Source of the DNA: Aldrovandia affinis
Lineage: Eukaryota; Chordata; Actinopteri; Notacanthiformes; Halosauridae
Reading direction: 5' to 3'
Assembly (NCBI GenBank): GCA_029706075.1
Contig: JAINUG010000720.1
Coordinates: forward strand, 1 to 64,000
Length of the DNA stretch: 64,000 bases
Shown: piece after piece, positions 30,896-41,345 of the stretch
Position numbering within the stretch: the stretch's first letter is position 1
How the letters are laid out: every line of letters begins with the position of its first letter
Program-made: the position numbers and the translations under genes
The notes under the pieces: model-generated
Told to the model about the DNA's origin: nothing
The model's input: the letters and a program-made list of their open reading frames with translations, nothing else
Databases searched by the model: none

Positions 30896-31080
30896 TGTGC
30901 AATTGTAAAGTAAAATATAGACTGGGATACAGAGAGTCTGTAATACTGTAGAACTTGTAGTATTTGAGCCTTATAAAGAAGTGTTGCAGTAAAGTTTTTT
31001 GTCTTTTTGTATCCAATGCTGCCAATAAATCGAATGAAATTGTGCGTATGTGCGCTTTAATATTCTCTAAGCCCAAACAG
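30896..31080 (+). repeat. hAT 3' untranslated region, copy 1
   Basis: The sequence from the stop codon to about 31065 (GTAATGTGCAATTGTAAAGT ... GTGCGTATGTGCGCTT) recurs at 32188-32384 with small differences. An AATAAA lies near 31024. Confidence 0.7.
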
Positions 31081-32169
31081 ATATGTATCAATGACGGTGG
31101 CGCGCTTGATGAGATGTGGGAGCGAGAGACCCAATGAGTACCGAGGGGGGAAAAGGAATGGCAGCGCGAGCGTATCCAAACAACCCACTGGCTCGAGGGG
31201 ATGCAAATCAGTCCACGCGCGAGAATGGCGTAGCAGCTCAGTTCACCCACGCGAGTGTTTTAACCCAGTTGGTATGCGTGGAAATAAACTTATCTCCGCG
31301 AAATAAAAGTTGTGTCACAACAATGACAATTGATGATTAGTACGTTACCAACACCGGGGAAAATAAAAGTAGGCCTACGTTCTTGATGAGGAACATTGAG
31401 ATCTACCGCGCTGTCCTCACTGGCAGTCACGGTGCAAAGACTGGCGATGGCGTCCGAGGCATTAGCAGTGACAGCCCTCTTGAACAAACTTAACATACTC
31501 GTAGTTTTACTCGAAAACACAGCAGCTAGCAGTTCCGCTAGCTAATATGATATAAGAATTTATAGTAAATTCTATAAACTTCCCGTTATCTATGCTATTA
31601 CACATCCACACAATAACATCAGCCTGCATTTCAAAAGCACTCCTGCCATCCTCTCTCTGACCTTTTACCCCTCAGAACCATGGTAAATACAGTTCTTTAT
31701 AGCAATGCATTAATACATTCCTCGAAACAGGGTTTATCCTTTTTTTTCAAACATTTTCAAACATGACAATTATACATACATATATTAACCTTAATATTCC
31801 ACACAAAGTAATACATTACAGTAATACTACATTTACATCATATTTTACACCAACTTGCATCGGTTAAACTTCAGCAACAAGTCGTATCGCGACACAGTGG
31901 TTTGAAACGCAACTCATTTATAACTACACATTCAATGAAATGGACATGCCAGTGAAGTGGATACGCCAATATTTCTAAATTACGTAAATTTTATGTGCGG
32001 TATCGGTTGGTGTTACAATTGAAATTGGTGTCCATCGAAATGCGTGTCGCATGAGGTCCCTGTTAAGCAATTTCAGCATGGAAATGAACGTCTCGCGCTT
32101 AAAACACGCATGAGCTCACAACGTATGTGCGCTTTAAGGCCAATCCACACTGCACACATCGTGTGGGGG
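31081..32169. other. No gene recognised
   Basis: The stretch lies between two copies of the hAT 3' end. A minus-strand frame (31520..31290) begins with a plausible Met context but shows no domain. The remainder is AT-rich. Confidence 0.3.
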
Positions 32170-32421
32170 ATGGAGTGATTTTGAAAGATCGGTTTGCCAG
32201 AAATCACAAAAACCACCGGATGCTGTAATGTGCAATTGTAAAGTAACATATAGACTGGGATACAGAGTCTGTAATACTGTAGAACTTGTAGTATTTGAGC
32301 CTTATAAAGAAGTATTGCAGTAAAATGTTTAGTATTTTTTGTATCCAATGCTGCCAATAATTGGAATGAAATTGTGCGTATGTGCGCTTGACTGCAGTGG
32401 CGGTCTAGATGTGCCTGTGTC
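32170..32421 (+). repeat. hAT 3' end, copy 2, with right inverted-repeat arm
   Basis: The sequence from GATCGGTTTGCCAGAAATCA onwards matches the last codons and 3' region of the hAT gene (30848-31065). It ends with CAGTGGCGGTCTAGATGTGC, CTGTGTCC (32394-32421), the complement of the arm at 27618-27646. Confidence 0.65.
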
Positions 32422-32575
32422 CAATTAAACCCTCTATTTACTTCAATTCCCCACCCTCACGAGTCGGTCGCCCGTCCTCCGGGATCGAGACACACATTCC
32501 TGGTTGAGTGTTCCCGCCTCTTTCGAGACTCCTTAACCTTCTCCTCGACGAACTCGTGCCAGCTTTTCCTATCTC
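32420..32575 (-). mobile_element. tRNA-derived SINE, 5'-truncated
   Basis: The minus strand matches the second half of the SINE at 13306-13690, including CGTCGAGGAGAAGGTTAA, TCCCGGAGGACGGG and GGGGTGGGGAATTGAAG. The head is missing. It adjoins the hAT inverted-repeat arm. Confidence 0.6.
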
Positions 32576-32902
32576 CCACCCTTTGTAGTAATTTAGGAAC
32601 CGACCTTCTTGACCACAAATTGCTGAAATTGTTTAATAAACCTCAAGCAACACACATTTCGGTTGACACCGATTTCGGTGTAACACTTGCACCAAAGTTC
32701 TACTATTTAAATTGGCAGCATATAACATAGTGCAACTCTGGACATCAGGAGCGAACTTTTACTTTGGTAGGAAATGTTTTTAATACAATCGAAGTCTTAT
32801 TGTTGCTAGGTTCAGGAATCCGTTGCTGCCCCGGTGTATGAATGAAACCGGGCTTACCTAGACACCCTGCCTATCAGAGGGAAATGTGATGCAGGGTTTA
32901 CA
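32576..32902. other. No gene recognised
   Basis: Spacer ending at the 8-bp target duplication of the next hAT element. Confidence 0.3.
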
Positions 32903-32910
32903 CGTGTAAT

Positions 32911-34191
32911 CAGGGGCGTAGCACACAATTCTGGGCCCTATACATATGCAGTCTTGTGGGCCCCCTTCCCCTCTTGATCCATGACTCTCATGCATCTTTA
33001 GAATTTTTTTTCATTGAATCAACAACTATACACATGAATCTGTAGTGGTTATTAGGGCAATCGCTAATGAACTGCTTATACCACATTTAAATAAATAATT
33101 AGTAAGATTAGTAAGATTCTCTGGCCATAGTCCTGGGTCCTCTGGCAAATACCCTTCTGCATTCCCGTCACTTTTTTCCACTTCCTCCTCTGTCTTCTCC
33201 TCATCCTTCTCACTACCCTCAGAGCAACCTTCATTTTCCTTGCTCTCTTACCTCCATCATCCTCTTCACTAGTCCTACTGCTACTCTCTGCCTCTTCTCC
33301 CTGCTCACTCTCTGCCTCGATCACATATTCTTCCTGCTCACTCTCTGCTACAAGGACAGGCCCCTCTACAAGCTTGAAGCATACAGGATTGATATTAGCC
33401 TCTTAACCTGCTTATAATATACAATGAAACAGGCTACAGGCTAGAATCTGCTTAATTTACCAGCTAGCTAGCTAACTACCATAATGAAGCTAGCTACGTT
33501 AGCTTGTCTTGTTATAGAACTGGATCAAATGAGTCTTCAAAAACAAAGTTTCAATGCATTTCACCATCACCAGTAGTAGGCTATGTTTGCCCGCATTTGC
33601 GATTGCTTTCAGCCAGTAGCGAGTGAAACTGAAGTGAGATTAATCGCGATTTTAAAAAAATGAACGCATTATCCATTTGAAATTAATCGCATGCGTTAAC
33701 GTGTTAACGTTGACAGCCCTAATTCAATCAAAACAACGTACCGATATTAGCTTAAACCACTCTTAAACAGTGTTAGCAAGTTGCTTACCTTTCTTTTGAA
33801 AGAAATTAGTGAGCAGTTGTTTTCCCTCAGTTTGCCTTTTTTCTCTTTTTTTCTTTTTTGATACCCCGACTTCACTTTCTTCTGGAAATACATGATTGAC
33901 TGAAACTTGCGGGCTCCAGCATCAGCACCAGTCAGCGTGATTAGCCGTGTTTGGCGACAAAACCATTTGCGCTTTTGAGAGGGGAGAGGGGAGGGGGCCC
34001 AGAGAGCCTCCAATATTTTTATGGATACAAAGTTCAGTCTCTCAACCTATTTATTTAGCCAGTATAATTTAGTAATGACACTAATTACTTAGAAATGTAA
34101 AATTGCAGACAATTCCAGGCTTTTCAAGGGCCCTCCCCCGCTTGGGGCCCTGGGTAGTCAGTCCCCCTTTTCCCCCGCTATGACGCCCCTG
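32911..34191 (-). mobile_element. Non-autonomous hAT element with 8-bp target duplication
   Basis: The left end is CAGGGGCGTAGC; the complement of the right end is CAGGGGCGTCATAGC. Both flanks carry CGTGTAAT (32903-32910 and 34192-34199), the 8-bp duplication characteristic of hAT. The 1281-bp element holds only scraps of a transposase on the minus strand (33747-34013) plus low-complexity acidic/basic frames. A further hAT-like terminus (complement AGGGCTGTCAACGTTAACAC) lies inside near 33690-33720, suggesting a nested MITE. Confidence 0.85.
33747..34013 (-). pseudogene. hAT transposase N-terminal scrap
   Basis: The frame includes KKVKSGYQKRKKEKKGKLRE, the basic start typical of zinc-finger MYM-type hAT transposases. 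Nothing of the DDE or dimerisation domains follows, which fits an internally deleted, non-autonomous element. Confidence 0.5.
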
Positions 34192-34199
34192 CGTGTAAT

Positions 34200-34827
34200 T
34201 ATACTAAATCGTTTTAGAAATGTATTTTTGTTGGGTGCATAAATTGAAGTTAATTAAGTTACAACCTTATAGTTAATTGTATTTTAATCGTTCGATGTTA
34301 TGCGTTAGCAAGCGAGCCAGAAACATGTCGTCATTGTGTTTTTGGGGCATGTTCTATTGGCTGAAATAGTGTCACATGTGCACATAATTTTCTATGTTTC
34401 CAGATGTTGTTACAATATTACTCTGTAGGAAGTAGCAGCCGATTTGATCGCAGTCACTCTATTAAATTGAGAACTTTGTTGTGTTCATCACCCCATTCAT
34501 GAGGTCCAATGTGGCACCCAGTACAGCACACAGTGGGTTCTGAGGTCTTTCCATGGTCATTTCGACCCTGAGTTGTTGCGGGAGTCAGTGTCAAAATTGC
34601 ACTTGGAATAGGTGAGTGCACTATTTTTGTCTGTTAAAAATCATAATCCCAAACGGTGATGTAGATTACACCATTGAAAAGCCTCACCAAAAAAATGGCA
34701 TCGGATTTCGGATGGGATTACTTGTATGGGTAAAACAGAAAATAAAACATAAAACCTGTTAGAAGTAACTCAGCTATGTAGCTACTCCATTGAATAGTGA
34801 CTGGTGAAATTGGGTGGGAATATAGGT

Positions 34828-34862
<35 letters not shown>

Positions 34863-35777
34863 ACGTGTATACCCAGTGACGTATAAAGCTCTTTTAAAAT
34901 GTACATGTACCCCAGGGAAATTGTGGATACACTTTGGTTTGTTATATGTCACAAAATCTCTTATATACTGCTCAAACAGCCATGACAGAAGTTGGCCATA
35001 TAATGATATGTACATATTTTTACAAATATGTATACAGGTTAATTAATCAGGTATTCATTTCTTTAAAAGTATATTTACTACAATATGTTGTATACATTAT
35101 CTATTGTAAAATACAAAAATTTAAGTTAACTCCAAAAATGCGCATGAAAATGTTCAGATTAAAATAAAATAACATGAAGATTCTTACCTTGCCATACGGT
35201 TGCACAATGCCTTGCCAAACGTGATCAAGAGTTGCTGTATTTAACTGTGTGGAATGTTCCATCTGTATGAACAACATAGGGGAAGAAATGCTGAGGCTGA
35301 TCATTCCTTTACAAATGGTTTCTCCCAGCATGTTACGTCCCATTTCTTGTAAATGGTAAGTACAAGTTAGTTAGTGTGTCTGATCCTTTTTAGCATTTAT
35401 TAATTTGCATTATGAGGTTGGCAGAGAGCAGGCTGATTGACAGGCTGGACACTGCGGAACCTGATATGCCACAAGACAGTAACATGACAACAGGGACACA
35501 TGAACATCAAACTGTTAACACTCCATGGGGGTCGCTACAGTATGAATGTACATTTGCTGGCAAACTCACCCCTAAAAACAGCAATTTCTGCCCGCTTTGC
35601 CCTCCTCTTAAATAAAGCCTTATAACTTTGCAGTAACACACTGCAGAGACAGTACAGTACAGCAGTACAGATTTAGTGCATGTATCATTGAATACAGAGT
35701 ATGCTAATAACTACACTGTCCAGTCAGCTTTACTTACAGCACATTTTGTTTATAAATGTTTTATACATGTGTAAGAT
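34200..35777. other. Unassigned, with (GT)n
   Basis: A (GT)16 microsatellite lies at 34831-34862. Short frames on either side have no recognisable features. Pairs of weak frames at 34934-35343 overlap on both strands and are not supported. Confidence 0.3.
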
Positions 35778-36875
35778 GTCATACTGCTGGGGGGGTGACA
35801 GGAAGAGCTTAATCACTTCAAAGGGTGCTTATGCCACTTTAGTAGGTACTGAATGTCACAGTTCTACAGGAGGAAAGGGCTCTACGACCCCTCAAATCCA
35901 TGGAAATCTGGCTCAAGTCTTAACTCCTAAGTGTCTTAAGTCTCTCCTTTTACGCATCATAAGGAACCAATTTATTTGCCCTTCTCTGTAATTTTTCAAG
36001 GGCCTATATCTTTCTTATGATGTGGCGCCCACAATTGGACACAATACTCTAAAGGAGGTCTGACAAAGGCATTGTATTACAACAATATAACCTCCTTTTA
36101 TTTATACTCAATACCTTTTGCTATGTATCCCAGCATCCTGTTGGCCTTTTTCACTGCTACAGCACGATGCCTAGATCCTGATAGACATTGATCAACTACT
36201 ACTCCCAAGTCTTTTTCAAATGTAGCACATTCTAATTTTACTTCTCTAATGAAATAATCCTGTCTTATTGTTTTATTTTCCACATACATTTTCTTTAGCT
36301 ACATTAAGTGTAATGTGGCAGGCTTCTGCCCGCTTCTCACAGCCGTTCAGTGCTTTCTTGTGCTTCTGTTACCTCAGGTGACTCTGCTGTTGTTACAGGT
36401 ATGGGACACCGAGGTTCACCTGTGTGGGTGTGTTTGGCTGTTTGTTTGTGCCAGTTAAACTATCTGTAAGAAAAAAGTTGTGGAATCATGGAGGGCAGGT
36501 TAGGGGACAGTTTTTATTGTTGAAAGTACAAAACATATTCTCATGAATAGCAGTACTTACGCAAGGGAAATACCACAGAACTCCTGCAAGTCCATTTCCT
36601 CAATAGACAGATGACAGTGCCCTGTTTTGATCAAGTCCATTTCCTCAATAGACAGATGACAGTGCCCTGTTTTGATCAAATCAATTTCCTCATTTGAGAG
36701 ATGACAGATTTGTACTCTGTTTTGATAAAATCCATTTCCTCATTAGAGAGATGATAGATTTGTACTCCGTTTTGATGTAAAACAGCAGTACCAGTATTCA
36801 TAGAAACACAGCATCACAAACTGACATAAGAATGGGCAGTACTCATGTCATTTGGGTGGCCATACAGTCAAGGTG
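35778..36875 (-). repeat. Inverted arm of the compound repeat
   Basis: This is the reverse complement of about 39120-40122: it holds the same CR1-like scrap (minus frame 36289..36098) and the same CATTTCCTCAATAGACAGAT repeats, here in four copies. It is cut at 36875 by a solo LTR and resumes at 37814. Confidence 0.8.
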
Positions 36876-37813
36876 TGTTATATTCTGAGTCCCTGTTCTG
36901 TGGTTTTTGGTCGTTGTTTATGTTTCATCTGTTCCCTTTCGTTATTCGTTATTCTGTATTGTGTTTTCATTGTTCTGTCACGTCCCGCTCCCTGTCTGTT
37001 TCTGTTCCGTCTTAGTTCGTGATCCACTCCCTGTCTTGTCATGCACTTCGGGTCGTTCGCTTATTTTCTCGTTTTCTTCTTTCCTACTTTCGTGATCGCA
37101 CCTTGTATATATTAGTTAGATGTGTACAGTACTAACTAACTAATCTACTAACGTTAGGGATTTAGATTTAGTTACTAACACTACTAATCACTAATTATCT
37201 CACGCTTCAAACTTTCGTTCATTCTCTCTCTTTATCCTATCCCTGATTAGCTTTTCACTTTCCCTTTCATACGCACGCACTTTCTCTCTTTGCGTTCCTC
37301 CCCTTCTAGCTATGCACGTGTCTGCCTGATCTCCCAGGTCGTTTATTGTATATTTGTTTGTATGTTTCCCAGTCCGTGTCTTTCGTTTCCCCTCGTAATT
37401 AGATTACGATTCCCATTGTTTTCACCTGTGTTTCCTAACTCTCTCTCCTCCCAGTCACACCTGTTTTCCATTGTGTTCCCTGTGTCTGCCTGTATATATG
37501 TTCAGTGTTTTCATCCTTCCGTGTCAGTACGTTGATTCAATTTTCCCTGAGCCTACCTTTCCGAAGCCAGAGTAATTTGTATTTCCCGAGACTATCCTTC
37601 TTGTTACGACTCCGAGCCTGCCTAGTGATTTTGATTGTTTGCCCTTCTGCCTTCTTGATATCGACCTTTTGACTGCCTGATTATCGACTTCTCTCTGCCT
37701 CGTGTTTTTGTACCTCCGATTCTCTGATTCCTGGTTTTGACCCCTGCCTGCTAATAAACTACTCTTTTGCCATATCCCTGATCTGCGTCTGGGTCCTTAT
37801 CACGGTCGTCACA
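36876..37813 (+). mobile_element. Solo LTR, 938 bp
   Basis: The sequence starts TGTTATATTC and ends CGTCACA (TG..CA), and is flanked by AGGTG on both sides (36871-36875 and 37814-37818). The uninterrupted site is visible, in complement, near 39122-39133. An AATAAA near 37752 fits a polyadenylation signal in R. No internal retroelement genes are present, so it is a solo LTR left by recombination between two LTRs. The 5-bp duplication suits Ty3/Gypsy or retrovirus-like elements; which one cannot be told. Confidence 0.85.
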
Positions 37814-38154
37814 AGGTGGGCAGTTAATCAATATATGAAAGTGTCATGTTTGGACCTATCAGGTCTTAGTTATCTCTCCAATGAGGAAATTGATTTGATC
37901 AAAACAGGGCACTGTCATCTGTCTATTGAGGAAATGGACTTGATCAAAACAGAGTACAAATCTGTCATCTCTCAAATGAGGAAATTGATTTGATCAAAAC
38001 AGGGCACTGTCATCTGTCTATTGAGGAAATGGACTTGATCAAAACAGGGCACTGTCATCTGTCTATTGAGGAAATGGACTTGCAGGAGTTCTGTGGTATT
38101 TCCCTTGCGTAAGTACTGCTATTCATGAGAATATGTTTTGTACTTTCAAAACCG
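37814..38154. repeat. Compound repeat: end of inverted arm and forward 51-bp repeats
   Basis: The inverted arm runs on to about 37866. Forward sequence then carries four imperfect units of GATCAAAACAGGGCACTGTC, ATCTGTCTATTGAGGAAATG, GACTT (about 51 bp), ending as at 39240-39385. It stops abruptly at the Tc1 fragment. Confidence 0.7.
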
Positions 38155-38440
38155 GCTCACATGGCTGGAGCTTGTTGATGATCTCAAGGCAGCTGGGACC
38201 ACAGTCACCAAGATGACCATTGGTAACACACTACACCGTAATGGATTGAAATCCTGTAGTGCCCGCAAGGTCCCCCTGCTCAAGAAGGCACATGTACAGG
38301 CCCGTCTGAAGTTTTCCAATGAGCACCTGGATGATTCAGAGGAGGCTTGGGAGAAAGTGCTGTGGTCAGATGAGACTAAAATCGAGCTCTTTGGCATCAA
38401 CTCGACTCGCCGTGTTTGGAGGAAGAAAAAAGCTGCCTAG
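38155..38440 (+). pseudogene. Tc1-like transposase fragment, copy 1
   Basis: The frame covers [17 protein letters not shown] to RVWRKKKAA, the middle of a Tc1 transposase including [12 protein letters not shown] with the first catalytic Asp. It is nearly identical to residues of the copies at 45361 and 51511 but lacks their N-terminal 80 or so residues and has a stop (AA*E) where they read AALE. Confidence 0.85.
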
Positions 38441-40525
38441 GAGAGTTGGAGACAAGGTTAATAAACTCTATTATTTTGGGGTTCGGTCTCCCAGGGCCCT
38501 GTTTTTATGATGGGTTTAAGTTTGTAATGAGTTGATGCTGTGGAAGGTGTGACTATGCACTGGCCAATCAGGACCCTTTCCATGTTCCCTTTAAATGAGC
38601 GGTTGCATCATGCATCTGTATTTTCTCTGTTTGTTTGTGTAGCGCATGCTCACTGCTAATCTCTCTACTCTCACGCATGCCTGCTCATTATGCCCTTATT
38701 ATGGTATTCAATCATATTTTGTGTTTTCAAATAAAAGGAAGAATAATTTGGCATAATATAATAAATATCAACCCTGGTAAGCCCAAACATGACATTGAAC
38801 TGTTCCTACTGTATATCATTACTATTGTGAATAATAATGTCTATGGTGTAGATTAATCAAATTAATATCCTTTAACAACCCTTCTCTGGTTTCTGTTTTG
38901 GCTAAACTGTGATGTAGGTTGCTTAGAATCAACTTTAAGAAGACACATTTTTGGGGTATGCACGTCTAAGATTCTGAGGCCAGGTGAAAGGAAGTCATGT
39001 GACATTCACACTATCGCTGGGTGGACATGTCTCACCAGCTGGGGGCGATTCCCCTCAAGGTGAGAATAACTAAGACCTGATAGGTCCAAACATGACACTT
39101 TCATATATTGATTAACTGCCCACCTTGACTGTATGGCCACCTAAATGACATGAGTACTGCCCATTCTTATGTCAGTTTGTGATGTTGTGTTTCTATGAAT
39201 ACTGGTGCTGCTGTTTTACATCAAAACGGAGTACAAATCTGTCATCTCTCTAATGAGGAAATTGATTTGATCAAAACAGGGCACTGTCATCTGTCTATTG
39301 AGGAAATGGACTTGCAGGAGTTCTGTGGTATTTCCCTTGCGTAAGTACTGCTATTCATGAGAATATGTTTTGTACTTTCAACAATAAAAACTGTCCCCTA
39401 ACCTGCCCTCCATGATTCCACAACTTTTTTCTTACAGATGGTTTAACTGGCACAAACAAACAGCCAAACACACCCACACAGGTGAACCTCGGTGTCCCAT
39501 ACCTGTAACAACAGCAGAGTCACCTGAGGTAACAGAAGCACAAGAAAGCACTGAACAGCTGTGAGAAGCGGGCAGAAGCCTGCCACATTACACTTAATGT
39601 AGCTAAAGAAAATGTATGTGGAAAATAAAACAATAAGACAGGATTATTTCATTAGAGAAGCAAAATTAGAATGTGCTACATTTGAAAAAGACTTGGGAGT
39701 AGTAGTTGATCAATGTCTATCAGGATCTAGGCATTGTGCTGCAGCAGTGAAAAAGGCCAACAGGATGCTGGGATACATCGCAAAAGGTATTGAGTATAAA
39801 TCAAAGGAGGTTATATTGTTGTAATACAATGCCTTTGTCAGACCTCCTTTAGAGTATTGTGTCCAATTGTGGGCGCCACATCATAAGAAAGATATAAGCC
39901 CTTGAAAAATTACAGAGAAGGGCAAATAAATTGGTTCCTTATGATGTGTAAAAGGAGAGACTTAAGACACTTAGGAGTTAAGACTTGAGCCAGATTTCCA
40001 TGGATTTGAGGGGTCGTAGAGCCCTTTCCTCCTGTAGAACTGTGACATTCAGTACCTACTAAAGTGGCATAAGCACCCTTTGAAGTGGTTAAGCTCTTCC
40101 TGTCACCCCCCCAGCAGTATGATGCAGACACCATGAGAATGGGCATAATGCACAATTAATAAGTAATTGTAATACTTATATATCCTGCGGCTTTCTGTTG
40201 TGAAATGTGGCTGTCTGCTGATAAGTGCACCAAAACCTTCATTTGTTTTTAAGTTTAATTATTTGTTTTTCTGTGGACAATTTATTTAGTTTATGATACA
40301 TTTTATGATTTAAAAGACAACCAGACCTACTACAGAAAATGCTTTAGTAAAAAAACATGTTTTCTTTTTATAAAGTTTTCATTACGTGTTTGCTTTGTTG
40401 TAATGTTCCCTTTCAAAGAGCGGTTTGTTTGAGTAGCGCATGCTCACTGCCCATCTCTCTACTCTCACGCATGCCTGCTCATTATGCCCTTATTATGAGA
40501 AAAATACATAATATTACAATATAAG
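38441..40525 (+). repeat. Compound unit, segment C, copy 1
   Basis: Unassigned sequence fused to the Tc1 fragment. It begins with AATAAACTCTATTATTTTGG, continues through the CAUGCC-type motif region (GCATGCTCACTGC at about 38644 and again at 40439, about 80-100 bp alike), the 51-bp repeat motif (39230-39310) and a decayed CR1-like RT scrap (39612-39930, KDLGVVVDQCLSGSRH and NRMLGYIAKGIE). Copy 2 is at 45910-49460; copy 3, at 52060-52320, is short. Confidence 0.75.
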
Positions 40526-41004
40526 AATACATAATGATGAGAACGGACCGTTCGGCCCATCTTGGCTCACAGCCCAGAACTCCATCTACTGACACTACAT
40601 CCCAGAACTCCATCTACTGACACTACATCCCAGACTCCATCTACTGACACTACAGCCCAGAGCTCCAGCTACTGACACTACAGTCCAGAGCTGCAGTTAC
40701 TGACATATATTGATATTTGGACTTAAAAACAACATTTTACAAGGTACCACATGAGAGGCTCAATGTCAAAAAGAATTCAGTAGGAATTACAGGAGTTGTG
40801 GGTTCATAATTGTCTGCAAGGTCGAATACAAAGAGTAACAGTAGGTGGGGTAGTATTTGACCTAGGTGCTGTGGGCAGTGGAGTCCCGCAGAGATCAGTG
40901 CTGGGACCTTTGCTCTTCCTTTCTTTACATTTTTTAATGCCATTTAGCAGATGCTTTTGTCCAAAGTGAGTTACAGTAGTGAATGCATACATTTTTCATT
41001 ATAT
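40526..41004. repeat. Mosaic of CR1 and L2-tail fragments with a 28-bp repeat
   Basis: A minus-strand CR1 3' piece (40526-40560) is followed by about five copies of a unit like CCAGAACTCCATCTACTGAC, ACTACAT. Next comes a plus-strand CR1 RT scrap (about 40730-40915; FYKVPHERL and GAVGSGVP still readable in shifted frames), then an L2-type SINE tail on the minus strand (40930-41000). Confidence 0.65.
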
Positions 41005-41090
41005 AAGAACATAAGAACATAAGAAGAACATAAGAATACATAATGATGAGAACGGGCCGTTTGGCCCATCTTGGCTCATCATGTCCTAAT

Positions 41091-41345
41091 CTAAAGAACA
41101 TCTAGTACTACATCTAGCCTGGCCTTGAATAGCCCGAGCATTTCTGCCTCTACTACCTGACCTGGCAAGCTGTTCCAGGCATTGACAACTCTCTGTGTAA
41201 AGAAAAACTTCCTAATATCTGTGCGGAATTTGCCTTTAACTAATTTCCACCTGTGGCCTCTTGTTCTGCTGACCCCACTTATCTTAAAAAATCTTTGGTA
41301 TTTTACTTTGTTAATCCCTTTTAGGAATTTAAAAACCTCAATCAA
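41091..41345 (-). pseudogene. CR1-like ORF2 C-terminus, out of frame
   Basis: IEVFKFLKGINKVKYQRFF to [10 protein letters not shown]-type sequence completes the ORF2 of 41342-44038 ([20 protein letters not shown] is the usual CR1-clade ending). It is separated from it only by the five-C run near 41349. Confidence 0.8.

Noticed and set aside
31290-31520. 76-codon minus-strand frame as a 5' exon
   Set aside because: No splice donor, domain or conservation evidence can be seen from the sequence alone.
33076-33324. Acidic/basic 82-codon frame as a nuclear protein
   Set aside because: Low-complexity (TCC/CTC-rich) sequence inside a non-autonomous hAT; no domain.
36907-37535. Short plus-strand frames with Phe/Ser/Val-rich translations
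   Set aside because: They lie inside the solo LTR, whose pyrimidine-rich sequence gives hydrophobic translations by chance.
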